Below are positions 38,719-50,099 of a stretch of 64,000 nt of DNA, one piece after another (position 1 is the first letter of the stretch; the number at the start of each line of letters is the position of its first letter). The translations under genes and the position numbers were made by a program. This stretch comes from Clarkia xantiana subsp. parviflora (taxonomy: Eukaryota; Streptophyta; Magnoliopsida; Myrtales; Onagraceae), in the NCBI GenBank assembly GCA_036873135.1, contig JAPTYO010000003.1, positions 30,694,763-30,758,762 of the forward strand. The letters are read 5' to 3'. The notes below the pieces were generated by a model. It searched no databases and was not told the origin of the DNA. It saw only the letters and a list, made by a program, of their open reading frames with translations.

Positions 38719-39529
38719 GTTCTACTAAAAAGTTTTTCTTATAATTTTAGATTATTTTTTTAAGAAAAAAACAAGAATTACTTCTGCAATTTTGTAATGG
38801 GTCTTACAGTTATATACACATATGTATACAGATTTCTATTTCCTTCATCGTGATAAAAACATTTGTAGCATGATTACTTAATCTCGGCAATTTCTGACAC
38901 AACAAAAATAAACGATTCGTAATAATACCGCATTATACATATGTGTCTGACACCAAGACAATCACCTAACAATTCCGATACGTTTAAACATGACTCATAA
39001 GCATGTCTCAAACAACTCTAAGTCGCAGAGAGATGGTGCCCCTCCAGCCATTGAATTTATAACACGTGGCAAAAAGTTACTAATATCACAAATAGAAATT
39101 ATTCATTGCATTGATAGTTCGATACCACTTCGATGTGGTTAACCTTTACCCAATCACGAGCTGACATGTGGCACGGGTATGGAGTGTCACATGTCAGTTT
39201 GTGACTAGGTGAAGGTTCACCACATCGGTGCCACCTGAATAATCTCTCACATCACAAATTAAATGACGGGAGGGGCAACATCTCTCTGCCACGTGTTAGC
39301 TTGGTTTCAACTAATAATTTCTTGTTCATAATGTAAAACCAAATGGAGACAAACAAAAGGAATATAGCTATGGTTCAATTCAACAACCTTTGATAACATC
39401 ATTCCTTGCATGGCAAGGAACCAATCTAGTCTCAACTCTTAAAGATGATACTCTCAAACAACTATGAACAAGAAGAAAATAACAAACTTTATTCGTTACA
39501 ATAACCAAATTCCGCAACTTAACCGATTC
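38719..39529. repeat. Spacer containing an inverted-repeat element (about 39025-39290)
   Basis: GCAGAGAGATGGTGCCCCTCC (39025-39045) is mirrored by GGGAGGGGCAACATCTCTCTGC at about 39268-39289. Inside are further inverted pieces (ACATGTGGCAC against GTGTCACATGT; GATGTGGT..AACC against GGTT..ACCACATC). It looks like a ~265-bp MITE. I could not find a convincing target duplication. No genes are seen in the remainder. Confidence 0.55.
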
Positions 39530-40315
39530 TCAGAAGATAATATCATCATCCTTCTCCATAGCAGCAGACAATAAATTGTGAGCAGAGTTCAAAGAAATAC
39601 CTTTCTTCAATGAAACCTTCTCCGCAAACTGTTCTTCAGCAAATTGCTTAGCAGATGCAAGTTGCCTTTCAACTTCCCTCTTCTTGTACCCCTGAATCTT
39701 CTTCAACCTGAAAAAATCCTCCCTTTCGAGTTCATCCAACTCACCCTTGATATAACTGATGGTATTCTCCAGCCTGGGCTTCACGACGTTTTCCAGAGCA
39801 TTAACTCTTCGATTAGTGGTCTTAATTGCCTCATCAAGTGTCAAGAACGAAGTTTGGAGCGAAGCAAGCTCGACCAGAACCTCGATCGCCTTCACATACG
39901 CGGTTTTGCAGAGCTGGATCTGCTGCCCACCTCTAGCCAATCCAGTGAGGTTGTTCTTGGTCTCCCCTTCAGTGAAGTAATCAAACTTTGGAAGCTTCAC
40001 TCCGGCAATGTTCTCTTGGCGGGACCGGACTTTGAGAGATGCGGTTTCTACGTTTTCTAGGACAATGTGTTTGATGTTTTCTCCAGCCACGTACTTTGCC
40101 TCGGTTAAGGCAAATGCGGATGCTTTCATGATGTCTCCCATGGATTCCTTTGCGGATACAATGTCTTTGAGGATCTGGCGGAACTGGACGGTCAAGGCAT
40201 CACTCTTTTTCTTGAGGAGAGCGTGGCCTCTTGTGGCACCGATGAGGCGAGCCTTCATGATTCCGAGCATTGTAACGGTTGGAACCACGGTCAGTCTTTG
40301 GGTCTGTCCAGACAT
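39530..40315 (-). CDS. VHA-D: V-type proton ATPase subunit D
   Basis: Central-stalk rotor subunit of the vacuolar/endomembrane H+-ATPase. It couples ATP hydrolysis in the A3B3 head to the c-ring that pumps protons into vacuole and trans-Golgi. The 261-residue single coding exon begins MSGQTQRLTVVPTVTMLGIM and has the family's two long helices: the N-terminal one with GHALLKKKSDALTVQFRQIL at about residues 34-53, and the C-terminal one ending REVERQLASAKQFAEEQFAE. The central GLARGGQQIQ segment is also conserved. The length equals the plant homologue. The start is the ATG at 40315, not the upstream in-frame ATG at 40366, because only it fits the family. An acceptor-like CTAATTTTGCAG just upstream suggests a leader intron reaching back to about 41380. 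It sits inside the LEA_2 cluster on the opposite strand with no functional link to it. Confidence 0.95.
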   Translation of the reverse strand: MSGQTQRLTVVPTVTMLGIMKARLIGATRGHALLKKKSDALTVQFRQILKDIVSAKESMGDIMKASAFALTEAKYVAGENIKHIVLENVETASLKVRSRQENIAGVKLPKFDYFTEGETKNNLTGLARGGQQIQLCKTAYVKAIEVLVELASLQTSFLTLDEAIKTTNRRVNALENVVKPRLENTISYIKGELDELEREDFFRLKKIQGYKKREVERQLASAKQFAEEQFAEKVSLKKGISLNSAHNLLSAAMEKDDDIIF

Positions 40316-41560
40316 CTTTGCAGAGTTGTACTGCAAAATTAGATATGCAATACAAATAATAATCAATGTAACATAAAGATAGAGGAAGGTTTTAATGAAG
40401 ATTTGGTTTTACAAGATGCTTAAAAAAGGAAATGAGCTTCAGCTGATGATTATAACTGCAAATGACAGTAAACAAGTCTATTTTGAGCTCCAAATGAGAA
40501 AAGGCATACCTATTAACTCAGATATGATACTACACTTCAGCAAAAGGTTAATAAGCATACAGATGAGTCAACTACTGATAATTAAAGCTTTATGGACAAT
40601 TATTATACTATGAGGATGAGCATGTCATGATCAAATAATGCAAAGAAAAAATCGATTCAGCAATAGTATGACGAGTATCCAGCTTGAAGCAAAAGGATGG
40701 CCAATTACAGAGCTTGATCCCTTTCCCTCAATATTAGCTGTACTAAGCAATGGACTGCTAGGAAATTGATCTAAATTCACTTATTGACTGAAGAGCTTTT
40801 TTATGTGGCCTAAATCTGTTGAAATACAGCTCATAAAATGGAAGACTATAAATTTTGACTCTTTCAGCTTCATCTTGATCAATCCAGGTTTTCCTTGTAG
40901 ACTAATACCTAGTAACCAAAATAAAACCAGCATCTTGGAAAATTGCAGCCTGGCAAAACGACATAGTCGAAAACCAAGAGAAACCTCCAATTGAATTTGA
41001 AAATTAGCTTCCTTTTGACCTTTCACCAATTAGGTCCCGGATTTATAATATTCAACCTCAACAAAAGCATCAGTTTTTTTTTCAAACCGCAGTTAGATCA
41101 GTTTATCAGTACACTATTCAATTCAGAGTTTCAAATCAGCGAATTGGCAAAAAGCAATGAACCAAATCCTTTAATCTAACTCTAACCCTAAAACCGACGT
41201 AATTTCAGATTCAGGCATGTTACTCAACAGCTTGTGACAAGAAAAACAGAAAATTGACAACGGAAGAGCATCAATCAGACTGAAACCCACCAATTGAAAC
41301 CTAAAACCCAAAGTTAAAGATCGATCGCTTAGTTTTATGTCCACTGAAATCAAATCTGAGGAGAATGTAACTACACCTTAGATTCCTGAGATGGGATAAA
41401 CTGAGAGCACAAGGATGATGATCTTGCCAAGATCCTCCTGAGAATCAAAGCGCCAATTCGATGGAGTGTATTTGCTACTGCGGAATTGGATGATTTGATT
41501 TGGCGAGGTGGGCGTTTATGAGAGAAACGACGAAAGAGGAGAGAGCGAGGAAACAGAGTA
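40316..41560 (-). promoter_or_regulatory. Probable 5' leader intron and first exon of the V-ATPase D gene
   Basis: On the minus strand an acceptor (TTTTGCAG at about 40333-40340) lies just before the ATG, and a donor candidate CTAAG/GTGTAG is at about 41375-41381. The region upstream to about 41560 is GC-richer with a purine-rich leader look. I infer a non-coding first exon and one long leader intron. The small open frames within it have no recognisable content. Confidence 0.45.
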
Positions 41561-42296
41561 TGGATCCTGCCTGTCGCGGCATTTTCTGATTCTCAATGGT
41601 AATTTAATTGGCCAAAATAAATGGTAATTTAGTAATTCCACTTCTTCTTTTAGGACACTTTAGTAATTTCACTTCACACCCATGTCATCCGAGTTCTGAT
41701 GGACCTAAAACTTAACTGTGGGCCGTTCCATAGTGGGCTTCCACCGTAACATTAATTGGACTCAGCCTAGTTAACTTATTTAGGCCCATCATGGTAATAT
41801 CATTTTTGGGCCGAAATCAAGTTAATCCAAGGCCTTATTCATCTCTCACTACATTATTTGATTTTGAATCTATTGAAGGAAAGAATGATATTTTTAAAAA
41901 AAGTAAGGCATTAGATTCATATCCTTAGGAATACCAACCAATTTCATTGCATCTAATTCGACAAATCTTTAGCGATTGTAAAACTTCCTATATATTGGGG
42001 GACCAAAACCACCTAATAAACTATTTCATAATCTTATAATTTTAACTGAAATCGTATATATTTAATAAATATAACATTCTGTTGAAAAGCAGTACCAAAT
42101 AATTAAGGAAACCAGTTTTTTATTATTATTACTTAAATGTTAAAACAAATGATGCAGTTTCTTAGGAAGGCGCGCAAATGTACCGTATTCAACAAATTCT
42201 GGGAAAATATCTAAATTATTTCTTAGTTATATTATACAGTTATATATTTACATATTTGAATATAACACGTGAGAAATGATCGACAAAAAAAAAGTA
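41561..42296. other. Intergenic DNA between V-ATPase D and LEA_2 copy 7
   Basis: AT-rich. It probably contains the V-ATPase D promoter at its left end. No other features are seen. Confidence 0.35.
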
Positions 42297-42340
42297 AAGA
42301 CCATCTAGAAGGTCAACAAGTGTACACTTTAAGGCGCGTT
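42297..42340 (+). promoter_or_regulatory. Shared LEA_2 promoter block of copy 7
   Basis: AAGACCATCTAGAAGGTCAA is followed by CAAGTGTACACTTTAAGGCG, about 235 bp before the ATG at 42539. The same ~44 bp recurs almost unchanged before copy 8. It carries the ATCTAGAAG core, a GTCAA (W-box-type) word, a TGTACA palindrome and GCGCG. A TATA-like CTATATAAAG follows at about 42379. Confidence 0.6.
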
Positions 42341-42538
42341 CTTCTTTTCAATATCTAGTGTTTCTGCTGTCCCACACTCTATATAAAGAAGCTTATATAT
42401 TCCTTCTAAAATCCATCATCCAAAGCCTTCTTTCCAATTACATATCTTATTAATTGGCCAAAAAAAATTACATAAGCAAGCAAACTTTCTGTCTTCATCA
42501 AGTAATTCCAAAGAAGAAGAAAAAAAAAATCTCAAACA

Positions 42539-43129
42539 ATGGCGGGAAAAGACGTCGAATCGTTTCAATCTCAAGATGAGAAGCGCGAGAAGAGAATCAA
42601 GCTAGCGGCATACATCGTCGCATTCATCGTGTTCCAGTGTATTGTCATTGCGGTTTTCTCCGTGGTGGTCATGAAGGTTCGGACTCCGAAATTTCGGGTC
42701 GGAGAAGACCTCGAAATCCAAACCCTAACCACCGGGACCCAGTCTTCTCCTTCATTCGACATGACGTTCGTTGCACCAATCAAAATCAAGAACGCTAATT
42801 TCGGACCGTACAAGTACGATGCCACCACCGTTGATTTCACTTACGGAGGGGTTCGGGTAGGGCAGGTGACCGTACCAAAGAGTAAAGTCAACTTCAAGTC
42901 AACCAAGAAAGTCGATGTCACCGTGTCTTTGAACTCGTCGGCTTTGCCGACAAATTCGAACCTCGGAAGTGATTTGAGCTCTGGGGTGGTGACATTGAGC
43001 AGTCAGGGTAAGATGAACGGAAAGGTGGAGCTGATGTTGATCTTCAAGAAGAAGAAGTCTACAAACATGAATTGCACATTAAAGATTGATGTGTTAGAGA
43101 AAACTGTCAAATCTATTGAATGTAAATGA
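42539..43129 (+). CDS. LEA_2 / NDR1-HIN1-like membrane protein (copy 7)
   Basis: A single-exon, intact gene of 196 residues and the first of the MAGKDVES subgroup. It starts MAGKDVESFQSQDEKREKRI. The N-terminus is about 16 residues shorter than in the MADKNQ subgroup, and a transmembrane helix at about 23-46 (AAYIVAFIVFQCIVIAVFSV) follows the basic stretch. The LEA_2 domain has MKVRTPKFRVG, then FVAPIKIKNANFGPYKYDAT, and ends with MNCTLKIDVLEKTVKSIECK. Predicted plasma-membrane protein, role in stress or defence inferred only from family membership. It shares its upstream block with copy 8, so the two look like a recent tandem duplicate pair. Confidence 0.92.
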   Translation: MAGKDVESFQSQDEKREKRIKLAAYIVAFIVFQCIVIAVFSVVVMKVRTPKFRVGEDLEIQTLTTGTQSSPSFDMTFVAPIKIKNANFGPYKYDATTVDFTYGGVRVGQVTVPKSKVNFKSTKKVDVTVSLNSSALPTNSNLGSDLSSGVVTLSSQGKMNGKVELMLIFKKKKSTNMNCTLKIDVLEKTVKSIECK

Positions 43130-44206
43130 TGTTATTTTAGATACTGAGTGATTGTGAAATTCTTTCAATTTTCACCTTAGAATTCATTGGACACATGTTA
43201 TATGGTTGTAATTATATTTTTATATCATACATATATTTTAATATAAAACTATTGCTGCTTGTAAAACCTCAAACATTCCTCTCGCAACATAAACATGAAA
43301 TATAAAAGCAAACATGTGTCTATCTTTAATATAAACTTGATAACACACCGTAGTAATTAATAAAGCCTGGATAAACTATGTAATATGATATAGTTTTGCA
43401 TTCCCTAATTAAGATTTTGATTCTAAACCACGCCAGATTCCTAAAAATGAAAATGTATTCATACGATTGTAAATAAATTATTTTAAATATAAAGTAGTAT
43501 CTTTCGAGTATCTGTCTTTTATATAGTATCACTACAAGAAAATAGCCGATTTTCCAAGGTCGAAATTGGTCGGAAAATATTAGGAGATGGCCTGTTATGT
43601 CTGTGTTCCGTCTGATATGGCTCGTGGTTAAAACGAGAGCTGGAGAGCACGGTCGGAACTGTTGCTGAAAGGCAAACCGGTCGGGAAACTTTGCCTACGG
43701 GCAACATCCGTAGAGAAGAGGAGGGTACGTTCAGTCTGTGGGTACATTTCCCAACTGGTGGCCTTAGCTTTCTGGGAGGTTGTGTTGCCGCCCTCTGGAA
43801 TCAAATTCACTGTTGCTAAAGCTACTCTAGGGAGCTGCATGAAGGTGGTATTGAATATGCGTGTTTAACAGTTGCGTTTTTGTTTCTGATGAGTTTTTAA
43901 AATACCATTAATTAGGCAAACGTTAATTATGCAATTTTAGTTACACATTCCGCTAGTTCTGAAACATTGAATTGCAGTTGCATAAACTCACCGTATTCAA
44001 CTTTTCATTTTTGGAAGAAAAAAAAATGCATTATCTTTGCAACTTGCAAGTACGTAATATATTATATATGAGAAAGTTCTTGGTTCGTCATGTACACATT
44101 TCAATATTGGCAAAATATCTTCATTATTTATTAATTATTATACAGTTATATTTATAGATTTGAATATATATAACAATAACAAGTGAGAAATGTTCGTCAA
44201 GAGAGT
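43130..44206. other. Spacer with a CACTA-like left terminus and a GC-richer fragment
   Basis: CACTACAAGAAAATAGCC at 43530 looks like the left end of a CACTA element. It is followed by GC-richer sequence (about 43560-43870) with overlapping open frames on both strands that could be a captured gene fragment I do not recognise. No right terminus was found before copy 8. The rest is AT-rich. Confidence 0.35.
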
Positions 44207-44252
44207 CAAGACCATCTAGAAGGTCAACAAGTGTACACTTTAAGGCGCGTCC
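44207..44252 (+). promoter_or_regulatory. Shared LEA_2 promoter block of copy 8
   Basis: Nearly identical to the block of copy 7: ACCATCTAGAAGGTCAACAA, TGTACACTTT, GGCGCGTCC. It lies about 210 bp before the ATG at 44423, with TATATATAAAG about 80 bp further down. Confidence 0.6.
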
Positions 44253-44422
44253 TTTTCAATCTCTAGTGTTTTTGCTCTGTCCCACACTATATATATAAAG
44301 AAGCTTATACTCTCCTCAAATCCATCATCCAAACAAAACCTTATTTCCAATTACTTATCTTACTAACTAAGCAAACTTTCTATCTTCATCAAGTAATTAC
44401 AAAGAAGAGGAAAAATCAAACA

Positions 44423-45013
44423 ATGGCGGGAAAAGATGTTGAATCATTCAAATCCCAAGATGAGAAGCGCCAGAAAAGGATCAAGTTGGCGGCATGCATC
44501 GTCGCATTTATCGTGTTCCAATGTATTGTAATTGCAGTTTTCTCCGTGGTGGTGATGAAGGTGCGTACTCCGAAATTTCGGGTCGGAGATGACCTTGAAA
44601 TCCAAACCCTAACCACCGGCACCCTGTCTCCGCCTTCGTTCGACATGACGTTCGTTGCTCCAATCAGAATCAAGAACACTAACTTCGGTCCGTACAAATA
44701 CGAAGCCACCACCGTGGATTTCACTTACGGAGGGGTTCGGGTTGGGCAATTGACTGTTCCTAAGAGTAAAGTCAACTTCAAGTCAACCAAGAAAGTCGAT
44801 GTCACTGTGTCTCTGAACTCGTCTGCTTTGCCGTCGAACTCCAACCTCGGAAGTGATTTGAGCTCCAAGGTGCTGACTTTGAGCGGTCAGGGTAAGATGA
44901 ATGGAAAGGTGGAGTTGATGCTTATATTTAAGAAGAAGAGGTCTACTAATATGAACTGCACATTGACTATCGATGTGTCAGATAAGACGGTTAAATCTGT
45001 TGAGTGCAAATGA
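44423..45013 (+). CDS. LEA_2 / NDR1-HIN1-like membrane protein (copy 8)
   Basis: A single-exon, intact gene of 196 residues in the MAGKDVES subgroup, closest to copy 7 in coding sequence and promoter. It has one transmembrane helix and a full LEA_2 domain. Its own differences include ACIVAFIVF at the helix start and LSPPSFDMTF, plus KKKRSTNMNCTLTIDVSDKT near the C-terminus. Nothing is broken. Confidence 0.92.
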   Translation: MAGKDVESFKSQDEKRQKRIKLAACIVAFIVFQCIVIAVFSVVVMKVRTPKFRVGDDLEIQTLTTGTLSPPSFDMTFVAPIRIKNTNFGPYKYEATTVDFTYGGVRVGQLTVPKSKVNFKSTKKVDVTVSLNSSALPSNSNLGSDLSSKVLTLSGQGKMNGKVELMLIFKKKRSTNMNCTLTIDVSDKTVKSVECK

Positions 45014-45837
45014 TAATTGTTATTATTTGGTGAATCTTTGAGCGAGGTCAGTATGTATGTAATATTGTAATATTATTCATTGTATTGTATGTATAATAAA
45101 GAGATTGTTCATCTGAATTTTGAGATTGTAAAGTATTAGATTCACTTATTAAGACAGTTCGCTAAATGATCCCTTTAAAACTTCATGGTACTAAATAATG
45201 ATTAATACCAACAGAAAGAAAGTGTAGGTTACACTCTATCCTTGAAGTTCTCATGTTTGTGGTCACATGTTTTCAACCATAGAAAAGCAACAACAAAGTT
45301 ATTATTATGTAAACTCAGACTCAATCGGTACAATATATATATATATATTTTGAAATATTTTTGGAAAGGCTGTGGGGACAAGTTTCAAATTTTTCAATGG
45401 GGTCATTGAAAATTTTAGCCAGAGTCAAAGTTGTACCACACCATATATTTTTTTAGCAAAATAGTGAGAAATAAAAAAAAATAAAAAATAAAAAAATTAG
45501 GGGGCAACTGCAAGTCTGCAAGTGGCCTCTACTTATTAATTGCCTTGATGTATCAGAACCATTTGAAAGAGTCTCGATCTTTTCGGCCTTGGTTTCGGCA
45601 GGTTAATCATGTTTATGTGAATGTTAATTATATTTATACTTTAATCAGGAAAATGCAATTCAGTTGGAAATTAGATAATGACATGTGATTAAAAAAAACT
45701 AATTTGAATTTTTTTTTTATTTCAAATTATAGTCATGTAGCACAACCATCGATTCTAAACTTTAAACCGAATTAGCTAATTTCCCATTATTCAATGATTT
45801 CGCATTATTCACAAGAAAGGGTCCAGTTGATAAAGGG
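45014..45837. other. Spacer
   Basis: AT-rich with A/T homopolymer runs (about 45471-45500). No gene is recognised. Confidence 0.35.
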
Positions 45838-45863
45838 AAGACCATCTAGAAGAAGAAGTCAAC
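45838..45863 (+). promoter_or_regulatory. Shared LEA_2 promoter block of copy 9
   Basis: AAGACCATCTAGAAGAAGAA followed by GTCAACAACTC lies about 280 bp before the ATG at 46121. An upstream tract CACAAGAAAGGGTCC (about 45809) is also shared with copy 10. Confidence 0.55.
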
Positions 45864-46120
45864 AACTCAACTCGTTTAATTAGGCGTGTTTTTAATTCGT
45901 CGAAGATGTTCTTGTCTCCTTCGTCGTCCTTCTTGGTGTCCTGTTCTAGAAGTAAAGAACAAAGCTTATATAAAGTAGCTCTATACTTGTTGAGTTCCAT
46001 ACAATCTATTTCTCACACTACATCTATATACCTGCAGGCTGCAAATCCCATTTGATATTAAATCTTCCTTTTTTCACCCTTAAACAAAGGAAATTTCTGC
46101 AGAGAACAAAGAACTATACA

Positions 46121-46711
46121 ATGGCGGGAAAAGATGTCGAATCGATCCAATCCCAAGAAGAGAAGCGCCAGAAGAGGATCAAATTAGCGGCATACATCGT
46201 CGCATTCATCGTGTTCCAGTGTATTGTCATTGCGGTTTTCTCGGTGGTGGTCATGAAGGTGCGCACTCCCAAGTTCCGGGTCGGAGACGACATTGAATTC
46301 CAAACCCTAACCACCGGCACTCAGTCATCGCCTTCGTTCGACATGACGTTCATTGCTCCGATCAGAATCAAGAACGCTAATTTTGGGCCGTACAAATACG
46401 ACGCCACGACCATGGATTTCACTTATGGAGGGGTTCAGATAGGACAGGTGACCGTCCCTAAGAGTAAGGTCAACTTCAAGTCAACAAAGAAGGTTGATGT
46501 CACCGTGTCTCTGAACTCGTCCGCCTTGTCGTCGAACTCTAACCTCAGAAGTGATTTAAGCTCCGGGGTATTGACCTTGAATAGTCAGGGTAAGATGAAC
46601 GGAAAGGTGGAGCTAATGCTTATATTCAAGAAGAAGAAGTCTACCAATATGAACTGTACATTGTCTATCAACGTATCAGAGAAAACGGTTCAATCCGTTG
46701 AATGCAAATAA
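46121..46711 (+). CDS. LEA_2 / NDR1-HIN1-like membrane protein (copy 9)
   Basis: A single-exon, intact gene of 196 residues in the MAGKDVES subgroup. The ATG at 46121 gives the subgroup start; the frame is open 69 nt further upstream, but that part is leader. It has one transmembrane helix and a full LEA_2 domain. Own changes are IEFQTLTTG, TMDFTYGGVQIGQ and SALSSNSNLRSD. The C-terminus NVSEKTVQSVECK is shared with copies 10 and 11, so 9-11 form a closer set. Confidence 0.92.
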   Translation: MAGKDVESIQSQEEKRQKRIKLAAYIVAFIVFQCIVIAVFSVVVMKVRTPKFRVGDDIEFQTLTTGTQSSPSFDMTFIAPIRIKNANFGPYKYDATTMDFTYGGVQIGQVTVPKSKVNFKSTKKVDVTVSLNSSALSSNSNLRSDLSSGVLTLNSQGKMNGKVELMLIFKKKKSTNMNCTLSINVSEKTVQSVECK

Positions 46712-47183
46712 TGATCATGTAATTTTAGATATCGAGTGATTGTGGTTTTTTTTTTTCCGACTTAGAATTCATTAGATACATGTTCTATTGTTGTGATTAT
46801 GTATGTGTTTGTATCATAGTAATATAAAAAGTATTGTTTCTTGCAAAACTTCAGACTTTCCTTTCCCGTGACATACAAACATGAAACATAAAACAAACAT
46901 GTCTATCATATCGAATTGACACCTTCTTCATCAATTAGTATTGGTTAAAGTATATAAAAGTTAAATATTGTTTACGGTTTCAATTTGTTTAGGTAATTAA
47001 ATAATTAATAATGGGTCAAAATTTCACATATATCAAAATATGTTCACGTTTCTGCCTATATGAGAGAATACATTCATTAACAACTTAAGTTTTTAATATC
47101 TGGATACGATATTTGGTTGCTTTATTTTTACTTATATAGCATAGCATAATATAATATAATATAGTTATAAAAATAAAGTAAAA
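46712..47183. other. Spacer between LEA_2 copy 9 and the S-protein homologue
   Basis: 3' flanks of two convergent genes. AT-rich, no other feature seen. Confidence 0.35.
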
Positions 47184-47645
47184 TTAATGCCAACGGTATT
47201 TGACCCCGGTTTTGCCTCCAGCTTCTGCAGGGTGTTCAATAAGACCTTCCTTAGTAACAGTCCATTCACAAACGAAATATTCGACCATAATCCAATCTGT
47301 TCCCTTGTCACACCTAGTCCTATAATGACACTGTCCTGTCTTTTTTGTTAAATTATTCCCATCATAAACATCCCCAATCAATGTTTTACGTCCCCAAATG
47401 ATCCGACAGAAATACAGCGTCCACGGCCACGGACCATGTGGTATCCTTATTTCGAATTTCATTTTCGGCCCTATTTCTCGCATCCCGAAATCTTCGTCCC
47501 CAGACTGGCAGTGGATTTTGAATTTTGATCCTCCGGGTAGTTCGTTCCGAATATCCACGTACATGTAACTCTCAACTGATTTTATTGAAACTAGTAATAT
47601 TAATAACGTCCATGGTTTAAAAATAATATTCTTCTTTTGTGACAT
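47184..47645 (-). CDS. Plant self-incompatibility S1-family protein (S-protein homologue)
   Basis: A small secreted protein of 153 residues. An N-terminal hydrophobic signal peptide (about residues 8-26, WTLLILLVSIKSVES) precedes the S1 domain. The domain shows VDIRNELPGGSKFKIHCQSG, a WTLYFCRIIWG segment and a C-terminal CEWTVTKEG. Cysteines are at about 46, 80, 106, 112 and 126; the family usually has four forming two disulfides, so one here is extra. In poppy one member is the pistil signal that rejects self pollen; most other plant members have no known role. Single exon, like the rest of the family. It lies inside the LEA_2 cluster on the opposite strand. A TA-rich TATA candidate is at about 47691-47708. 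Confidence 0.88.
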   Translation of the reverse strand: MSQKKNIIFKPWTLLILLVSIKSVESYMYVDIRNELPGGSKFKIHCQSGDEDFGMREIGPKMKFEIRIPHGPWPWTLYFCRIIWGRKTLIGDVYDGNNLTKKTGQCHYRTRCDKGTDWIMVEYFVCEWTVTKEGLIEHPAEAGGKTGVKYRWH

Positions 47646-49857
47646 GGCTAGAGCTTTAATTTCTCTCTGTTTTAATTTCGGGTATTTATATGTATATATA
47701 TATATATGGGATTATGTTACTTCATTCATTCAATCTGCAACTTTAATTATTTTTTAAGTTTCTAATAATAATTTTGGGAAAAAAACGGATGAAATATATT
47801 AATTAAATTAAAATCTCATTCATTTGTCAAAACTGGTAATTATGTTGGTTGTTTACGTTACGAGTAGTGTGATAGATGATCCGAAACGGCAGTCTCCCAT
47901 GTTCCGTATCAATAAATAATGGCACAACAAGTGATTAATATCAACTTTAAGTCCATTTTCAATATCAACAAGTGATTAATATCAACTTTAATATCAACAT
48001 CTGTATTGTTGCCTTTCAAACCTTTTTTTACGTCGCTTAGGCTGCGCCTTTTTAGATGGCTTGTCCTTACAAGAACCTGTATTGTCACCAGCACGTATTC
48101 TACGCCTCTTCAGCTGCACATTTTTCTGGATGCTGCTGCAATAATAAAAGATGCATTAACATTAGATCGTAAGAGAAAAAGTCTTCTGAAAGAGTTGAAC
48201 CCAATAAATTTACCATTCATCAACTGCAACTGTATATATTCAAATTTGAAAATTAAATTTTGTTTTCATATAAGGCAGTTGAAAAATTAGATAAATTACT
48301 ATAAATGTGATAGCTAAAAAATATATATATAAATACACATATATATGATTTTGTACAAATGCTAATCAAACATATAGTGAATGTTAAAATAGGTGGTTGA
48401 AAAAAAAAACATAGTTCAGAGAGAGTATTGAAGGAGGATGAGGGAGGAGAAAAAATTGAGTGATCCGGTTAGTAAATATGACATGTTGTATTCTTTTTCT
48501 TTGTATATTTCATACTCACAGCCGTCGCTGATACACTGATTCTACACTGATTTCTTATTATTAGCTTCAGAACCATACATAATATAGATCAACACATTCA
48601 ACTCCCTATCTCAACTCACCATCTAATTCATGCAACAACAACTTTGATGGTGAGAATTTGTCATCATCAAGATCATGATGACTATTAGTAATTTTATTTT
48701 ATCTTGTAACATTTGTAATTTTATTTTGTTAATCTATACAAAATTTATATATAATTATACTTGATACATTTTTTCTCACATTTTTATGTAGATGTGAAAA
48801 ATGCTAACTTTTACAATTATAAATGTGTATTTAATTAGTTTTTTTTTTTTTAATGAAAGTTGTATGCAAATCTTTATTAGTTCCTAATCTTAATATTAAC
48901 AAAATTTTATTAAAAAAAGTGACCCAAAGTAACTTTTTTTTTTTTTTCAAAAAGTTTGAGCGGATTTCCATCATCAAATTAGTTTTGTTTTGATGGATTT
49001 CTATTCATCTAATTAGTAAGAGAAACGAAACGAATCAAAAATACGTAACGGTTCTCAAGATGAATAAGAAAACTTAAAGTTAATCTAAGAACTTAGATTA
49101 GTCTACATGACATTGTATGTCAATGAGAAGAGAATGTAAGTTTAGGTGGACAAATAGAATAATATCGTTTTGACATGCATTTAGTATATTTTAGTACTTG
49201 TTGAAAATATAGAGAATCTATTAGAATTTTATTATATATAAATTTAGAAAGTTCTATATATACAACGCGATGCAGTGAAATTATAAGATATCACGACATT
49301 ATAAGATTAGTTATCTATATAAAATATTATATGCAACACGCGGGTTAGAGCATCCACAGTGGTATTACGTAAAGAATACGTCAACGTGGGTCATACATGT
49401 TTATTTAAGTAAAGCAACAAAAACTATCTACAGTGGTTTTACATAGCATTCCTTAAAGATGGGACTCACACGTAAATTTATGTTTTTACATAAAGCATTC
49501 CTTAAATTTAAGTAATGCACTATGTATTACGTAACCAATTTTTTATTATAAATTAATTCATTTTATAAGTAATGCTAATATCTTATTGGTGGTTGTTGGA
49601 AATTTAATAATAAAATATATTTAAGGAATATGTTTAAGTAATACGATTGCAGAGAAAATATTTTTTACGTGTGTCTTAAATTTACGTATTACTTAAAGTG
49701 TACATAAATGTCTATGTGTCAATTTAAAGAATACAATTTAGATAAAACCCTTCTAGATGATCTTAGTAGTGTATATATGTTGTGCACATTTTGTGTTTCT
49801 AGAACTAGACCCACGCTGAAGTCTAAATTCACAAGAAAGGGTCCCGCTGATAAAGAA
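47646..49857. other. Gene-free AT-rich spacer with small repeats
   Basis: Direct duplication of CAAGTGATTAATATCAACTTTAA at about 47928-47991. A region at about 49370-49760 begins with GAGCATCCACAGTGG, a string common at plant MITE ends, and has several ATTACGTAA / AGTAATGC words; its boundaries are unclear. The open frames at 47909-48290 lack recognisable content. Confidence 0.35.
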
Positions 49858-49885
49858 AAGACCATCTAGAAGAAGAAGTCAAATC
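49858..49885 (+). promoter_or_regulatory. Shared LEA_2 promoter block of copy 10
   Basis: AAGACCATCTAGAAGAAGAA followed by GTCAAATC lies about 238 bp before the ATG at 50100, with the upstream CACAAGAAAGGGTCC tract shared with copy 9. Confidence 0.55.
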
Positions 49886-50099
49886 TTTATAGACGTGTAT
49901 TTGTTAAAGATGTGTAAATGTCTTGTTTGCCGGTCCTTTATGGTGTCCTAAAAGTAATAAGAAGAATAAACCCTTATATATAGCAGATTATACTTCCTCA
50001 AATCCTCAATCTATTTCTTACACTAGCTACATCAATACCTGCAAAACCCAACCTTATATTCAAAACACCTAGCTTCTTCCCTTTTTTTAACAACCCGAA

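Noticed and set aside
43628..43868. Overlapping open frames after the CACTA-like terminus
   Set aside because: GC-richer than the surroundings, but neither strand gives a protein I recognise; kept only as a possible captured fragment.
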